Source of the DNA: Rhodeus uyekii
Taxonomy: Eukaryota; Chordata; Actinopteri; Cypriniformes; Acheilognathidae
Reading direction: 5' to 3'
NCBI GenBank assembly: GCA_037043235.1
Contig: JAWRVZ010000104.1
Coordinates: 1,182,501 to 1,246,500, forward strand
DNA length: 64,000 bases
Under the pieces are notes generated by a model. That model was given only the letters and a program-made list of their open reading frames with translations, made no database searches and had not been told where the DNA came from. The stretch's first letter is position 1; each line of letters begins with the position of its first letter. Made by a program: the position numbers and the translations under genes. Below are positions 25,106-38,000 of this stretch, in pieces.

Positions 25106-25611
25106 TTGAATGCAAAATAAAAAATGCAAAGCCTAAAAATGCAACCATGGTTAATGCGATGCATTTATTTAAAATTTGTACAGATCAATGGCTAAATTAG
25201 TTCCATTATTCCATAACACTCCCTATACAGTATGCACTTATGCACTATGTACTCAACCGTGTAGCGTATTCATTTTATGAGGTTACTTGTCATTCCACAT
25301 TGGAAACTGATGCCACTCTTCCTCCGGTAGGTAATTAAAGCTGCGACAGTCGAGTGTTCAAGATTCCATACTTTGTTTTTCCCAATTATTTAAGTGCATC
25401 ATCTCATGAACATACTACTCACACTATTTATACTACAAAACAGCGTAGCATAGTGCATAAGTACACAAATTGGTACGCACCTTTACTTTAAAGACGGGAC
25501 CATGGGTTTGTTTATTTTGAACTGTCTGGAAACCATATTACAATGCGCTTTTAACCACTCAGAGCATCTTAGCAACTGCATAAGTTTTTGCTCTCTATTC
25601 ACTTGATTCTT

Positions 25612-26252
25612 CAGGCCCTTTTTACACCAGTGTGCTTTTTTGTTTTAAAAAGCATTACTTTTGCTGCAGTTGCACCTGCCATCAACTCTACCCAGGCATT
25701 TTCACTCTCAAATATAGAGACTTTTGAAAACACTGCAGACTCTGTTTTAGTTTGAAAACTCCAGGGTTGCATTTCAGTGTAAACGGACCAAAACAGAGAC
25801 TTTTGAAAGCAAAGGCATGGCTGCCCACATTACCCACATTTCCCAAAAGAATCATAAGCCTCGTAGAAACCATTGGCTGCCATTGTTCTATGGGCAACTT
25901 AGGCTTAAAAGTTTGCACGTCTGCATTTGGGAAAACGCAGCTCAGAGCCATCTCTCTCAGTAACATACTCTCGGTAACATACCAACCTCGAGAATTGACC
26001 ATGTAAACAATAACATGGAAACGGAAGTGCATGCTTTGCTGACTTTGTCATCTTCTTTAGCAGCCTTTGCACAGTTAAACTTTGCATTTTATAGTACTGC
26101 AGCTGCCTACATGCACAAGAGACGACGGTTTACCCTTAAATGTGCATACCCATTGTGCATGAATGGTCATGTGACATGCATTTTAAGTTGTTTAATGAGG
26201 ACTGAGATCGTTTCGTTAAAAATGAAAACACACCGGAGTAACCAGGGCCTTA
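25612..26252. mobile_element. MITE-like element, hAT style
   Basis: The left end CAGGCCCTTTTTACACCAGT and the right end in reverse complement AAGGCCCTGGTTACTCCGGT share AGGCCCTxxTTACxCC. The interior repeats GAGACTTTTGAAA twice (25719 and 25796 areas) and has no coding frame. The layout matches fish hAT-derived MITEs with CAGGGCC-type ends. No target duplication was established. Confidence 0.45.
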
Positions 26253-26986
26253 GTGATAGAGTAATGGAGCGATCTGACAGTCATATCCAGGGATACGACT
26301 GACCATGAGCCAAGACAGAGTTTTTGAATTAAGATTTACAAAGACACTCTCTGTGCCCGCTGTATCTGTTTCTCTCCTCCCTGCCGTCTACACAAACATT
26401 GGTGTTTGCTTTTTCCTGTCAAAAGCAATTAATCTGGCCATTGCTTACGTTTATTGATCCGACTGAGATAAGCAATGTAATCTATTCAGTTTTCCAAAGA
26501 GGCAGATTTAATGAATGGTTTCAACTCATGTTTGCAGGCATGTAGGAGGCATGGGGAAATCAATGCCTATGTTAATGTGCTGCCCTGTTCCGGGAAGAAT
26601 CCCGGGGCTGGTGCCAGTTTTCACTTGGACGAACGGTGAACGCTCCATCAGTGCTGGAATGAGGATCAGCGTTCTTCTTGGGACGCGGAGAGGGTGTTGG
26701 GAACACCACCAGGGCCAGACCCAAACAGCTGAATTTATCATATTTAGCAGGAAAAAAGGAAAGAAGTGTTTTGATCTGGTGGGGCTTTGTGAGAGTGTAG
26801 TGGGGATCTGGGAAAGAGCCATCAGTGTGAGCCACTGAGAGCCTATCTACAACATCCAGACCACTCTAGACACTGCTTAGATTATGATCCTTCTGTTATC
26901 CCTTCTTCACAATGCTGTATACTTCCCCTTGTCTGTCCACTGTATTACACGTATCCCATTAGCCCTCTTAAACCCATCCCATTATT

Positions 26987-27022
<36 letters not shown>

Positions 27023-30000
27023 GCATTTGGGTTACAGATTAGAACCCATTCTTTGAGCATTATTTAACATAATGTGTGTGTATTTTTAACATTATTACTA
27101 TTTTGCTAATGTTATTAATTTTAATTACTGTATAATACTGTATATTTTAAAGTATGTGCATATATATATAATTCTAAATATATTTGTGATTACAAATTAC
27201 TCTTAACATTACAGACAATACAGTTAATACAAACATAGATTTTGTTTTGTTTTGATTGCTTTTTAAAGGAGAGAATATGTCGAGTATCTTGTCTGTGTTT
27301 TTGTGTTGTGATGAAGAGCTGCTGATAGCTGACATTTCTGATTACTGGATTTGCTCATACTTCAGATTTCATTATCACCCTACCATTGACTGATCAACAC
27401 AGCACTCATCACTCTGTGTTTATCACATACTGCTCTGCTGGCACATAGGTGTAAATATGCTGGCAATAATAGGCCTGTCTGCATAGAGATATGATACACT
27501 TCAGCAACCATGATGACAAACGCAAACCTACAGAGGCCGGTTGTCACTGTAGACCTGCTTTATATCATTCACTTTGCATGTGTGTGTGTGTGTGTGCGCG
27601 CATGTGTGTGTGCATGGGTGCGTATGCTTCTATACGTGTACCTGACATTAAGTAGATCTGACGTGACTTTCAGCAAAAGTGCATGAACGTGTGTGGCTAA
27701 TAATACATCTTTCAACATATCGTTAATAATGTTATTTCAGTCACGCAGATGAAAGCATGTTGAAGCACATTATGTTAATGATGAAGAGACTGACGATTTA
27801 GCATTTTTGTTGAAATGTGACTGAATTGTGTCTTTATCTTTAGCAAGTCTGATATTTTATTGGATAAGCAACTAGTTTTATGGGGACTTTCCATAGATAT
27901 AATCATTTTTATAATGTCCAAATTATACATTAAATCCCCTAACCAGAAAATTACTCATCAGAAAACTTGAATTTGAAACTTTTTATAATTTTAAAAATAA
28001 TTTGTAATGTTTTATAAACAAGAATTATAAGGACAATGATTTTGTATATTGCATATATACGTATATTATATTGTATATTTGTGTGCTGACAGTTTGTCCC
28101 CATAATGTAGGGGAATACCTGAACCAACACACACAAATACTGTGATCGAGATCAATTTATTTCTATATTACTGTGCACATAGCTGTATTATGACTTACAT
28201 TTACATTTAAGTAATAGTTTACATGTCAGAACAATTATATTTAAAAAACAATTATTTTAAATATTATTTAATTTCATATTAATTTTGCCATTTTACACAC
28301 ATGCAACAAACCACTTAAGATCATCTAGTTTAAGGAGATTTCCACATAACCTTCTTCCAGTTAATTATGCAGTGTTTACTGAATGCATATTCAGGATAAA
28401 TGAAAAAGGAGCTTGAGAAGTTATTTTTCTTTTGAAGGCTTTGAGTGACTTTCAGAAACCAGAATGAATGTTACACTTGGCAACCTACCATGTTCATTTG
28501 TATGGAATTAACATGTGAAGGTGCAAAGAACTGCAGTCTTTGCTCTGAAAGGAAGCATTTACAGCACACTTTACGATGCACAGACACTTGGTTTTGAGAT
28601 GAAAAGATGAGTGTTGTCAGGTATGCGTGTATGTATGAATTGGGCTATGAAAGTACGAGTTGTAATCTAAAGGTTGAGCATGTTTATTCTTATACTCCTG
28701 CAGATGACGTGTGCATGTGTGGAGGAAGTGCACAGATGCACAGCATGAGGTGGGACAAGGAAAGTGAGTTTTTATGTCTACAAATGCTTCTATTTTTATT
28801 TTATTTTATTATTTAAGTAAAAAGGCTTGATGGTTTTCTCTCCATGTGTTGGGGAACGTTGGTAAAAATCAAATGGTAGGGCCTTTATTCACATCTTCTA
28901 GCCTTCTGCAGACCTGTTAACAGAGCTGCCATATATTTTACCACTACACCGAAAGATCAGTGTGTATTGAATTTGTTTTTGTTATTTTATTCACGGCAAC
29001 TTGATCTTTGGTGGGCCCCTGGACTCCAACACTTTGTCTATTCTAATCTGATCAGTCTTTATGAAGAGCCAAATTCCAATGGCTGCATAATATACTGACT
29101 ATATTGAGGATATACACAAACACATGTAGCGATATGCATGTCACGGCATATGTGGGGGTGTGTGGTCTGAAGAAAACCAGCCGTTGACAGGTCCCAGGTG
29201 CCCAGGTTTGGGTCTACAGGCCCTAGAGAGTTGGAGAGTGGCACCTCTCCATGAGGTTCAGCTGTTCTTTCGCCATGCCTCAGGCCCAGTGAAGATCTCT
29301 TTGAAGGGCAGAGGCAGACACCTGGGGGCCCTGCACCCACAGGACCTCTGGATGTCTGACTCATACAAAGTGTCAAAATCACTCACCTGACACACCTCAG
29401 GCCACCACTGTTCGACACACAAATAAATAAAAATGTGAATACAAATAGGTTATATAGATGTTTTGTTTTCTCTTTATCATGGGATTTCTTATTTTATTAT
29501 TGATTTTTATTTAATTATTGTTTTTTTACATGTATTTTAGTTTCTTCTTTTTCTTGTTCAAATTTATATTCAAGGATGAAATGCATACTTACAGATGCAT
29601 ACAACCTATAGATAAGATGAAAAGCTTAATATGTGTGTCCCATTGGTCCACACACTCAGTGGCCTCACTTTCACACCCACTAGATAAAAACACCCACATT
29701 CAGAGGTCAATCTTAGATTAATGGCAAAATTGAGAATATTCCTCTAGTCTATAGGAACGACGGATCAAAAGCTGAGCGCTGAAAGGCCACGTGCATGAAT
29801 ACGGCTGCTTTGTCACTGCACACACTCAGTGGCTTCAGCTGCTTTTGTGCTGAGTGTGTGGGAGAGATAGAAGGCAGGAGATTGATTCAAACCTGTTGCC
29901 TTGCACCTATGCGAGGACCATTGTGGGCATAGCAATGAAAAGCCTTCTCTGCTTAAACTCTTTGATTGAAAGCGAGATAGCTGTCAGGTAGCTGAAAGCC

Positions 30001-30249
30001 TGTGACTGATCTCTCTGTTGGCTTGGGGCGTGGCCAGCTTTGATTAAAAGTTGTGTTTCTATAATGGACAGGGTTCCCTTCTCAGAGGGCTGACAGAGTG
30101 AGACATTAATGTGAGACAGCCATTCCCTGCATAGGTACAAGTCCTCTTCTAAGTGTGACTTAGAAATAGAAGTGGACACTGGTGTGTCTGGCTAATGTGT
30201 TATGTTATGCAGTAGTTTTAGCACTAACTGATTTTATAGGATACGCAAA
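26253..30249. other. non-coding stretch, no gene recognised
   Basis: Holds a CT microsatellite (26990-27019) and GT-rich sequence (27580-27615). Two GC-richer, repeat-free blocks (26540-26840 and 29130-29400) have frames of about 100 codons on both strands but no recognisable protein and no consistent splice sites. The sequence around 26385-26520, with GCAATTAATCTGGCC and TTTAATGAATGG, looks enhancer-like but is unsupported. Confidence 0.4.
26990..27019. repeat. (CT)n microsatellite
   Basis: About 15 uninterrupted TC/CT units. Confidence 0.9.
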
Positions 30250-30934
30250 TTAGTGTTGTAGTCAAGACCACCACCAAGACCAGCCTAACCAAGACAAAAC
30301 TGATGTGGTGGGAACGAGTCAAGACCAAGACCAAACCAGACCAGCATTCATCAATTCTGTATCCACTGTCTGTTGTATATTTAATCTTTAAATACATTTA
30401 GAATAATAAGACACTATAGAGCTGTTACCAATCAAATCACTGACAAAAAAAGTTTTTCTTTGTGTTGCAGAGGTGGTACAGAAGTTGCATCTGAATTTGT
30501 ACAATTACACCTGCATAAATAATGTTCAGATTCATTTATAAAAAACAAAACAAAAAAAACATTTGAATTGAAAATCGAAATGTGATGGAAAAATGAAATG
30601 ATAGGTCTACCTTTAAATCTGAAACTGAACTCAAAACACTTACCGAATCATTGATTCAGCTGATTTTTTCAAAGCAGTGAATTCATTTAGTAACAAAACA
30701 TGTTGCCAAAATAGCAAAAACTTGCATTTTTAAGTGTGACATAAAATCACATTAGCGATGTTAACAAATTAATCAGACATCTCATCGGTAATTCGGTTTT
30801 ATCCTCACAGCTGTGGTCTGGACCAGTCTTGAGATAAAATCCTGAGCATAAATATCGAGAAAGATTGAGACAAGACCAAGACCTTCAAAAAATGGTTTTG
30901 AGACCAAGACCGGTCTTAAGTATTACAACACTAA
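30250..30934. mobile_element. 685-bp MITE-like element
   Basis: The left end TTAGTGTTGTAGTCAAGACC and the right end in reverse complement TTAGTGTTGTAATACTTAAG share their first 11 bases. Both then enter sequence rich in AAGACCAAGACC or its complement, as subterminal repeats. No coding frame. The flanks (ACGCAAAT and ACTCAAGA) are only weakly alike, so the superfamily is uncertain; hAT is a guess. Confidence 0.6.
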
Positions 30935-31069
30935 CTCAAGACATACTTACAGAACCACACACACCTCTATCTTTTGTAATCAGTAGTGAACAGTTGGGTT
31001 GAGTCCACACTAAGTGCCTCAGCCACCCGTGTCATTGTCGTGGTCCTTTTCCTCGTGTCTCCTTTCTCG

Positions 31070-31160
31070 TCAGACTCTAATTAGTAAATAACTCATTAGC
31101 ATGAGGTGATTAATCACTCACTGGAAGGGCCTGTGGGTGACAGGCTGCTGAAATGCTGTT
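31070..31160. promoter_or_regulatory. candidate homeodomain-rich regulatory element
   Basis: A repeat-free stretch with TCTAATTAGTAAATAACTC and CATTAGCATG, then a perfect 12-bp palindrome GTGATTAATCAC (31106-31117). Such clusters of TAAT cores are common in vertebrate developmental enhancers. This is inference from motif density only. Confidence 0.22.
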
Positions 31161-31844
31161 TGCTTATGTGTATGTGTGACTTTCATTTCACTTAAGAGCA
31201 GTGTTAAGAGTCAAGAGATACGGGTTAATGAAAGAGCAAATGAGGAGGTGTGTTCTTATCTCAAGACAAGATTTATTCCAAAATAAGTAGAAATTTGACT
31301 CATCATGAAAGTATGTGCGTGTGCTATCCTTATGTGTATGGCTTCACACTACCAAGTTTTACAGTTTTTGTTGTTGTTGATGTTGTTGTTTTGTTTTGTA
31401 GTTGTTTTTGTTGTTGTCTGGATATGAACTATCTAAATGCAGGCAATGTTTGAATACACATCAGCAAGTACCATGCAACTCCTTTACCATTATACTGTAC
31501 ATAGGTAATCATTCAGTTCCCTTGAATATATCAAGGAATCCAGGTTTTGCTTGTTAACATGGTGCAGTTAGCCCCTGCTGGTAGATATAGTAATCACAAC
31601 TAGTTTATGTTTTGCTCTCTCATATACAGTATCGTCTTATTATGGTGCGTGAATCCATTTAAACTCAATGGTGATTCACACTCTAAAATTAAAGATTTCA
31701 TTCACTATTTTTTAAACTAGTATATCCCATATTGTTATTAAAAATAGTAAATGTATTTTTAAGCTATGTGAGATGTTTTAACTACACTATGTAAAAAATG
31801 CAATTGTGTATTCTGGCAATATTATACTATACTACATTACATTA

Positions 31845-32451
31845 CAATCACCTAAAGGATTATTAGCAACACCTGTTCAATTTCTCGTTAATGCAGTTAT
31901 CTAATCAAACAATCACATGGCAGTTGCTTCAATGATCCTGGTCATGTTACCACTGTGCAGGCTGGTGGTGGTGGTGTAATGGTGTGGGGAATGTTTTCTT
32001 GGCACACTTTAGGCCCCTTAGTGCCAAATGGGCATTGTTTAAATGCCAAGGCCTACCATTGTTTCTGACCATGTCCATCCCTTTATGACCACCATGTACG
32101 CATCCTCTGATGGCTACTTCCAGCAGGATAATGCACCGTGTCACAAAGCTCGAATCATTTCAAATTGGTTTCTTGAACATGACAATTAGTTCACTGTACT
32201 AAAATGGCCCCACAGTCACCAGCTCTCAACTCAATAGAGCATCTTTGGGATGTGGTGGAACAGGAGCTTCGTGCTCTGGATGTGCATCCCACAAATCTCC
32301 ATCAACTGCAAGATGCTATCCTATCAATATGGGCCAACATTACTAAAGAATGCTTTCAATACCTTTTTGAATCAATGCCACATAGAATTAAGGCAGTTCT
32401 AAAGGTGAAGGGGTATTGGTATGGTGTTCCTAATAATCCTTTAGGTGAGTG
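31845..32451 (+). mobile_element. Tc1-like transposon with internal deletion, plus strand
   Basis: The left end after TA reads CAATCACCTAAAGGATTATT and the right end in reverse complement CACTCACCTAAAGGATTATT, followed by TA. The terminal repeats are well preserved. The interior jumps from the leader (GGCAGTTGCTTCAATG, about 31934) straight into the catalytic half of the transposase, so roughly 1 kb is missing compared with a full copy. The remaining frame ends with the third catalytic region, MAPQSPALNSIEHLWDVVE, and the C-terminus to a stop at 32461. Earlier codons contain stops. Confidence 0.85.
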
Positions 32452-32461
32452 TATATTATAA
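32204..32461 (+). pseudogene. Tc1 transposase C-terminal remnant
   Basis: Eighty-five codons cover the end of the DDE domain. The block PALNSIEHLWDVVEQELRA corresponds to the conserved SPDLNPIEHLW region that carries the last catalytic acidic residue (E in IEHLW). One conserved position is altered (ALNS instead of DLNP). The rest of the catalytic domain upstream is broken by stops and the helix-turn-helix region is deleted, so this copy is inactive. Confidence 0.8.
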
Positions 32462-33134
32462 ATATATTGTATTTTTATTATTAATTAGAATTTTTTTATA
32501 CTCACAATTATGCATTATGTGATTGGCTAGAAAAATTATCTGAAGAGCGAGTGACTGTGAACAAATATGGGAGCATTCAAACTTTGTACTTCCTTGGGGT
32601 CATGTGTCAGATGAGAAACAAACATTGAGATTATTGGGAATGCCAACGGATAGCTTTCTCCAGGTAGTCTGGTCTCCATAGTGTTACTACTGTATCTCAT
32701 ACATCACTGTACCATCATCTTATCATCTCATACATCACTACCATCTACCACCCCAATATTTTGAAAAGTAAATGACCTGATTCAAACAGACCTAGCTTTC
32801 CTTTGAACCACAGAGCTCTCAATGAGATGCCATTGTGACTAATCCCATGTTCTCCACCTCCAGCTAGATCATATATTTTCCTCTTCACACATACTATCTT
32901 ATTGCTACTTCACATGTTATTTCATTCTCTTTCACTGCAACTGTGCCCTTCTTCCTTGTGTAACCCCCCATTTTCCCTAAAGATTGGTATGTGTAAAGAA
33001 GAGTGCTATAACCTGTGTTCATGGGACAAAGACAAAGGAAGTGAAGGGAAGAGATGTATTTAGAGAGACGGGGAAGAGCTGAAAGCTACAGCCAAAGATA
33101 GTTGCATAGAGAAGTTGATTCCCCCTGTGACTCA

Positions 33135-33205
<71 letters not shown>

Positions 33206-33947
33206 TGTTAAGGGTAGAAGCTTCATCCAGCTGCTCCATCCCTCTGGTCTCATATCATCTAGTCCTTCTGCTCCTGCTGAAGGATCCTCAATTACTGACT
33301 CATAATTCTGCCTCCTCTAATGTCACAGAAGGCCATCCATTAATCTATGTCTTAATCTGTAAGACGTCATCCACCTCGTTCCGAGCTTTATGAGCAGTGG
33401 CCTGTTAGCATTTGTGAGTTACTGTGTAGGGTTACGCTAGGTGCACACTGTGATTTTTGGCATCTGATTGCAAACGATCAATTTTGTCAAGGAAATATTG
33501 CCAGTATTGGATTGCTTATTGTAATCAGATGGGTTAGGGTTTTCATAAGCCTGGGGACTCTCAGGGATCTGCAAAAAAAAAATTGACAGAGAAATACAAA
33601 ACAAACAAAAGATTCAACAAAATTTGTATTTTTAGTTAACGTGTTAATATTAGTGTTAATAATACATTTAAAAAAAAAATTCTTTAATATGCTGATCGTA
33701 CCAAAACAAGTTATTTAATTTTAACCCGCCTATGCAATGTATCAGCTTTTTTTCCCTCACAAAAAAAAGTGATCTTTTTATGTGATCATGTTCTTTTTAA
33801 ACAAAAATATATACATTGACCATTTTTAGGTTTTAGGAATTGAGTCCTTCACATATATCAGAAACAACTTCTGCATCATTATCTGTATTTATTAGGTTTT
33901 TGTGATATCCTGTCGATTTTTTTTATTAAATAGGCATGTCAGAACAG
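32462..33947. other. non-coding stretch up to the assembly gap
   Basis: AT-rich DNA with a CT microsatellite (33141-33203). No exon is recognised. There is no trace of the BEL/Pao 5' half or of the missing gypsy LTR end that the structure right of the gap predicts should lie near here. Confidence 0.45.
33141..33203. repeat. (CT)n microsatellite
   Basis: About 31 CT units. Serine/leucine frames through it are artefacts. Confidence 0.95.
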
Positions 33948-33957
33948 NNNNNNNNNN
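33948..33957. other. assembly gap (10 N)
   Basis: Ten undetermined bases. The gypsy LTR copy to its right starts abruptly at 33962, about 147 bp short of a complete LTR, so the real gap is larger than shown or the sequence on its left is misjoined. Confidence 0.99.
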
Positions 33958-33961
33958 AGGA

Positions 33962-34628
33962 AGCAAAGTTAATCACATATTAAATATATACATACAATGC
34001 AAACATTAACAATGTCCCTGTAACTTAACATTGACAGTGTAGTAATACAGATGAAAATGACAGAAGAAAATGTAAAAACTCACTAAGTGCTATTAAGAAA
34101 CACAAAAACCACATACCTTATTGGAAAGACAGAAAAGTACAATTTTCTCTGGTTAAACAGATACTGCAGACACCCGTAAAACACTAGGAAAACAGAAATT
34201 GCACACTCACTAAACTCATGAAACAATTGTCAGATCGTTAACACAAGAAATAAACTCGTTTCACCTCAGATGATGCACAAGGAAATTTTATACTTTTATA
34301 ACAATCTGAACAACCGTTAAAGTGTTAGATAAGTTATACACATGTTCAAATACAACCATAAAAGTAATTGTGTCGAAAAGACTCGCATTAATCATCGTAA
34401 TTAATTTTATAAGTCAGAGCGCGAAAAACCGTACATACCAGCAGCAGCAATACTCAAATCTGCTGCCGTACGGCAAGAGAGCGAGGACAAAATACGATGC
34501 CTGCAGTACCGTTAATAGCCACAAGAGGGGAGACCTCAAACACTTAATTTAACCAAAAACATTGTTTTATGTAATTCACACAACACAAAACCTTTTTAAA
34601 TTGAATACTCTTTTCTAACCCCATTACA
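33962..34628 (-). repeat. 3' LTR of the gypsy element (incomplete)
   Basis: Identical to 41804-42470 except for two adjacent-region changes (CAATTGTCAG here, CAATATTCAG in the other copy). On the minus strand it begins TGTAATGGGG. The U5-side 147 bp that the 5' LTR possesses are absent next to the assembly gap. Just inside the element on the minus strand, the purine-rich GTGGGCGTGAA precedes the LTR and may serve as the polypurine tract, though it is a weak one. Confidence 0.95.
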
Positions 34629-35012
34629 TTCACGCCCACTGAATTACATAAAATAAATGCATGACCATGGGAGTATCACCAAGGGAAAGAAACAAAAAGA
34701 AATTGTCTCAACAATCTAACTTCACAATAAGAAAGGATTTCCCATCAAAGGACAGTCAAAAACCAATTATCCCTTAAGGATGAAGTGATGAGAGAGTAGC
34801 GCTAAACTCTCCGACCAGCTACTGACAGTAGAACATCTACATACATTCTACAATATCCTTCCATACATAACTCAAAAAGATGTAAAACCCCACAAGTATT
34901 TGAAGGCACCCCATTCCATCAGGTATGTGCTTAACATTTGAACTATTGCTTGTAAACTATAAAACAGCCTTGAAACTCTTTTGAACAGTGTATGAAACCA
35001 AATTTCTCGTTC

Positions 35013-38000
35013 TTAAGTAGAGAAAGCCCTTAGAACTGACTGGCAAACAGCCTGAACATTGTGTTTAGTGTCCTGAGCCACGGTTTGACCTGACATAGCC
35101 TGTATTAATCTGTCAACCGGTCTAATGATTCGACCAAAGCGTGACCTGATTTGTGTGAAAGATCTAGAACTTGCTGGAACACTCACAGCATCAGCTACAT
35201 TAGTGGGTGGCTGAGAGTACGGCTGGGCAGACCGAACTGTACTATCGGAATGTGCTACATGTAGATCTGAACGGTCTCTTGCATCGTCACTACAAACAGA
35301 TGTTCTTGTATCCCTTGACATTTCGGATGAGTGACTCTCAGTTGCAGCAGGAGTGGCCGTTGTCAAAGGATCTTCCAGAACTCTACTTGGAGTTTGATCA
35401 TACTCCTGATGGGAGCATCCTTCAGGCAGCTCTGAAACCCAGCTTACAGTTCGATTTCTGTAGTCAGATTCCTGAACTGATAGTGAATCATTCTGACAAT
35501 CAATGTCTGCATCGTCACATGTGGATAATGCCTTGCCTCTCATCATCACTGAGCCATCCATAGAAACACTACTATGGCGATCTTCCTTGCTCCCAGACAC
35601 TTCTGCATCACCACCTAGGGACTCATCCCCCTCTGGACACAATGATGGAATTGAATGTGACCTTTGAGACGAATCGGATGCATCAGAAAGCTGATCAGAC
35701 AGGGAGTTCTCCATATTTACAGGTAAGAAATTCACCAACATCAACAGGTTTCGATGTACCACTTTTTCCTGACCTGTGGTTGGATTACGGATCCTGTAAG
35801 TGTGAATGTCTGGCTTATGGTCCACAACGGTGTAAACTGTTGACTCCCACCTGTCAGCAACTTTCTTTTTACCCCTTTCTGTTTTATTTGCCAGGAGCAC
35901 CTGATCACCTATTTCTATGACCAGTCCTTTCACCCTTCGGTTGTACAGCTCTGCATGTCTTTTCTGCTGTTTCGTTGCATGTTCTTGTGCGATCAGTAAT
36001 GCCTCCTTCAGATCTTTGACTAGAATGGTCACAAACTTATCACAGCAGGTTAGAGAGGAATCATTCAAAACTGAACGAAAAAGAATGTCAATGGGTAGAC
36101 GGGGCACACGCCCAAACATCAAATAAAAAGGGGCATACCCTGTTGTTTCGTGGGTTGTGCAGTTATATAGAAATGTCAGAGTCTGCAACCGTCTTGGCCA
36201 ATCTCTTTTCACATCTGGTGATAAAGCTCTTATCATATTTCCAAGGGTTCTATTAAAGCGTTCCACGCTTCCATTACCCATTGGGTGATACGGTGTTGTA
36301 TGTGACTTGTTCACTCCAGAGACCCTTAGTAGTTCTCTGATCAATTTGCTTTCAAAGCTTGGTCCCTGATCACTATGGACTCGTTCTGGAAGGCCATAAA
36401 TGCAGAAATATCTGTCCCATAGCATCCTGGCGACCTGTTTGGCAGACTGATCCCGACACACAAAAGCTTGTGCTAGCCTCGTGAAGTGATCCGTCACTAC
36501 TAAGACATCCACAGATCTGTTACTGGAGTCTTCTGCTGACCAGAAGTCTATGCAGACAAGCTCTAATGGTCTACTCGTTGAAATGCTCTCCAGGGGAGCT
36601 CTGCCAGAGGGATCTGTCGTCTTGCTTACAGTGCAACGCCGGCAAAGATGCACATAGTCCCTCACATTTCGTTCCATGTTCAACCAAAAGAAACGCTGCC
36701 TTGCCAGGTTGACACTCCGCGATTGACCCTGGTGACCACAATCATCATGGATGCCTTTCAAGACCACACCCACTAATGACTCTGGGACAACAAACTGATG
36801 GTGTTTTGTTCTTGATAGTCGGTCGTGGGACACTCTGTACAAGATACCATTCCTGATGGTCAGCTTCTCCCAGTGCTTCAGGTATCGAATGACGATCAAC
36901 GACTCATTTGTCCTTTCCCTTCTTGTAGGCCTACGCTTACGCTCGACATAATGCAAAACCCTTGACAAAATTTTGTCTGCGAGTTGTTTTTCACGCAGCT
37001 CTTGTTCTGAATATGCCGGCAAAGTGTCCTGCCCTACAGACAGCATCTGAGGTAGGTGGTCAATGACAGACATTGCTCTTGCCCTAGCACCAATTTTCCA
37101 CTCAACATGGGAGTTCAATATGGCAGAGACATCTGCATTCGGGAGAGTCAGAAGGTCTTCGTTTTGTTGGATGTCAGACTTGAATGACTGACTTAGATTA
37201 AGTACACTCTGCCTCCTATCTGAATCACATGAACGTCTGAAGGCCTCATGGACTGAATTTGTAGTCATCCCTCTGGAATCAGCCAGGAGTTCAACATATG
37301 GCTCTTTGAGCAGTCTCTGCATTACATCAGTTCTGACAAAAGGAACCCGACTCAGGGCATCAGCGACAGTGTTTTGAGGACCAGGCACATACATTATGTC
37401 GAAGTTGTAGCTAGCCAATTTAGCCACCCAACGTTGTTCACAACAGTCAAGTTTGGGTTTCGTAAGTATATGGGCCAAAGGATTGTTGTCAGTCAAGACT
37501 GTGAATTTGTGACCTTTGAGCCAATGACTGAATTTATCACATACTGACCATTTCAAGGCCAAAAACTCCAAACGATGTGCTGGATAATTCTGCTGCGATC
37601 GAGAAAGGGACTTGCTGGCAAATGCTACAGGCCTGGCCTTTGATTCTCCCTCTGGGATCTGTGAGAGCACGGCTCCAATGCCATCTAAGGAGGCATCTGT
37701 TGCCAGTATGAATGGCCGATCAAAATTTGGATGGGCAAGTACAACACTTTCGACCAACAGTGTTTTTAGCTTCTCAACTGCCTGGTCCTGCTCTTGTGTC
37801 CAGTCACTAGGTTTCAACTTCCTATTCGGATGATCACGATTCACCTTCCTCAGATTCTTTCCTCTTGTCTTCTGGCCCTTCAGAAGATTAAAGAGTGGCT
37901 TGGCTATGGCAGAATAGTTTGGAATAAAGTGCTGGTAATAATTCACCATTCCCAGGAAGGATCTTATTTTCTTCGGAGAAGGAGTTCTTCCATCCCGTTC

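Noticed and set aside
34322..34552. 76-codon frame repeated exactly at 42164-42394
   Set aside because: Both lie inside the two LTR copies; the repetition reflects the LTRs, not a gene family.
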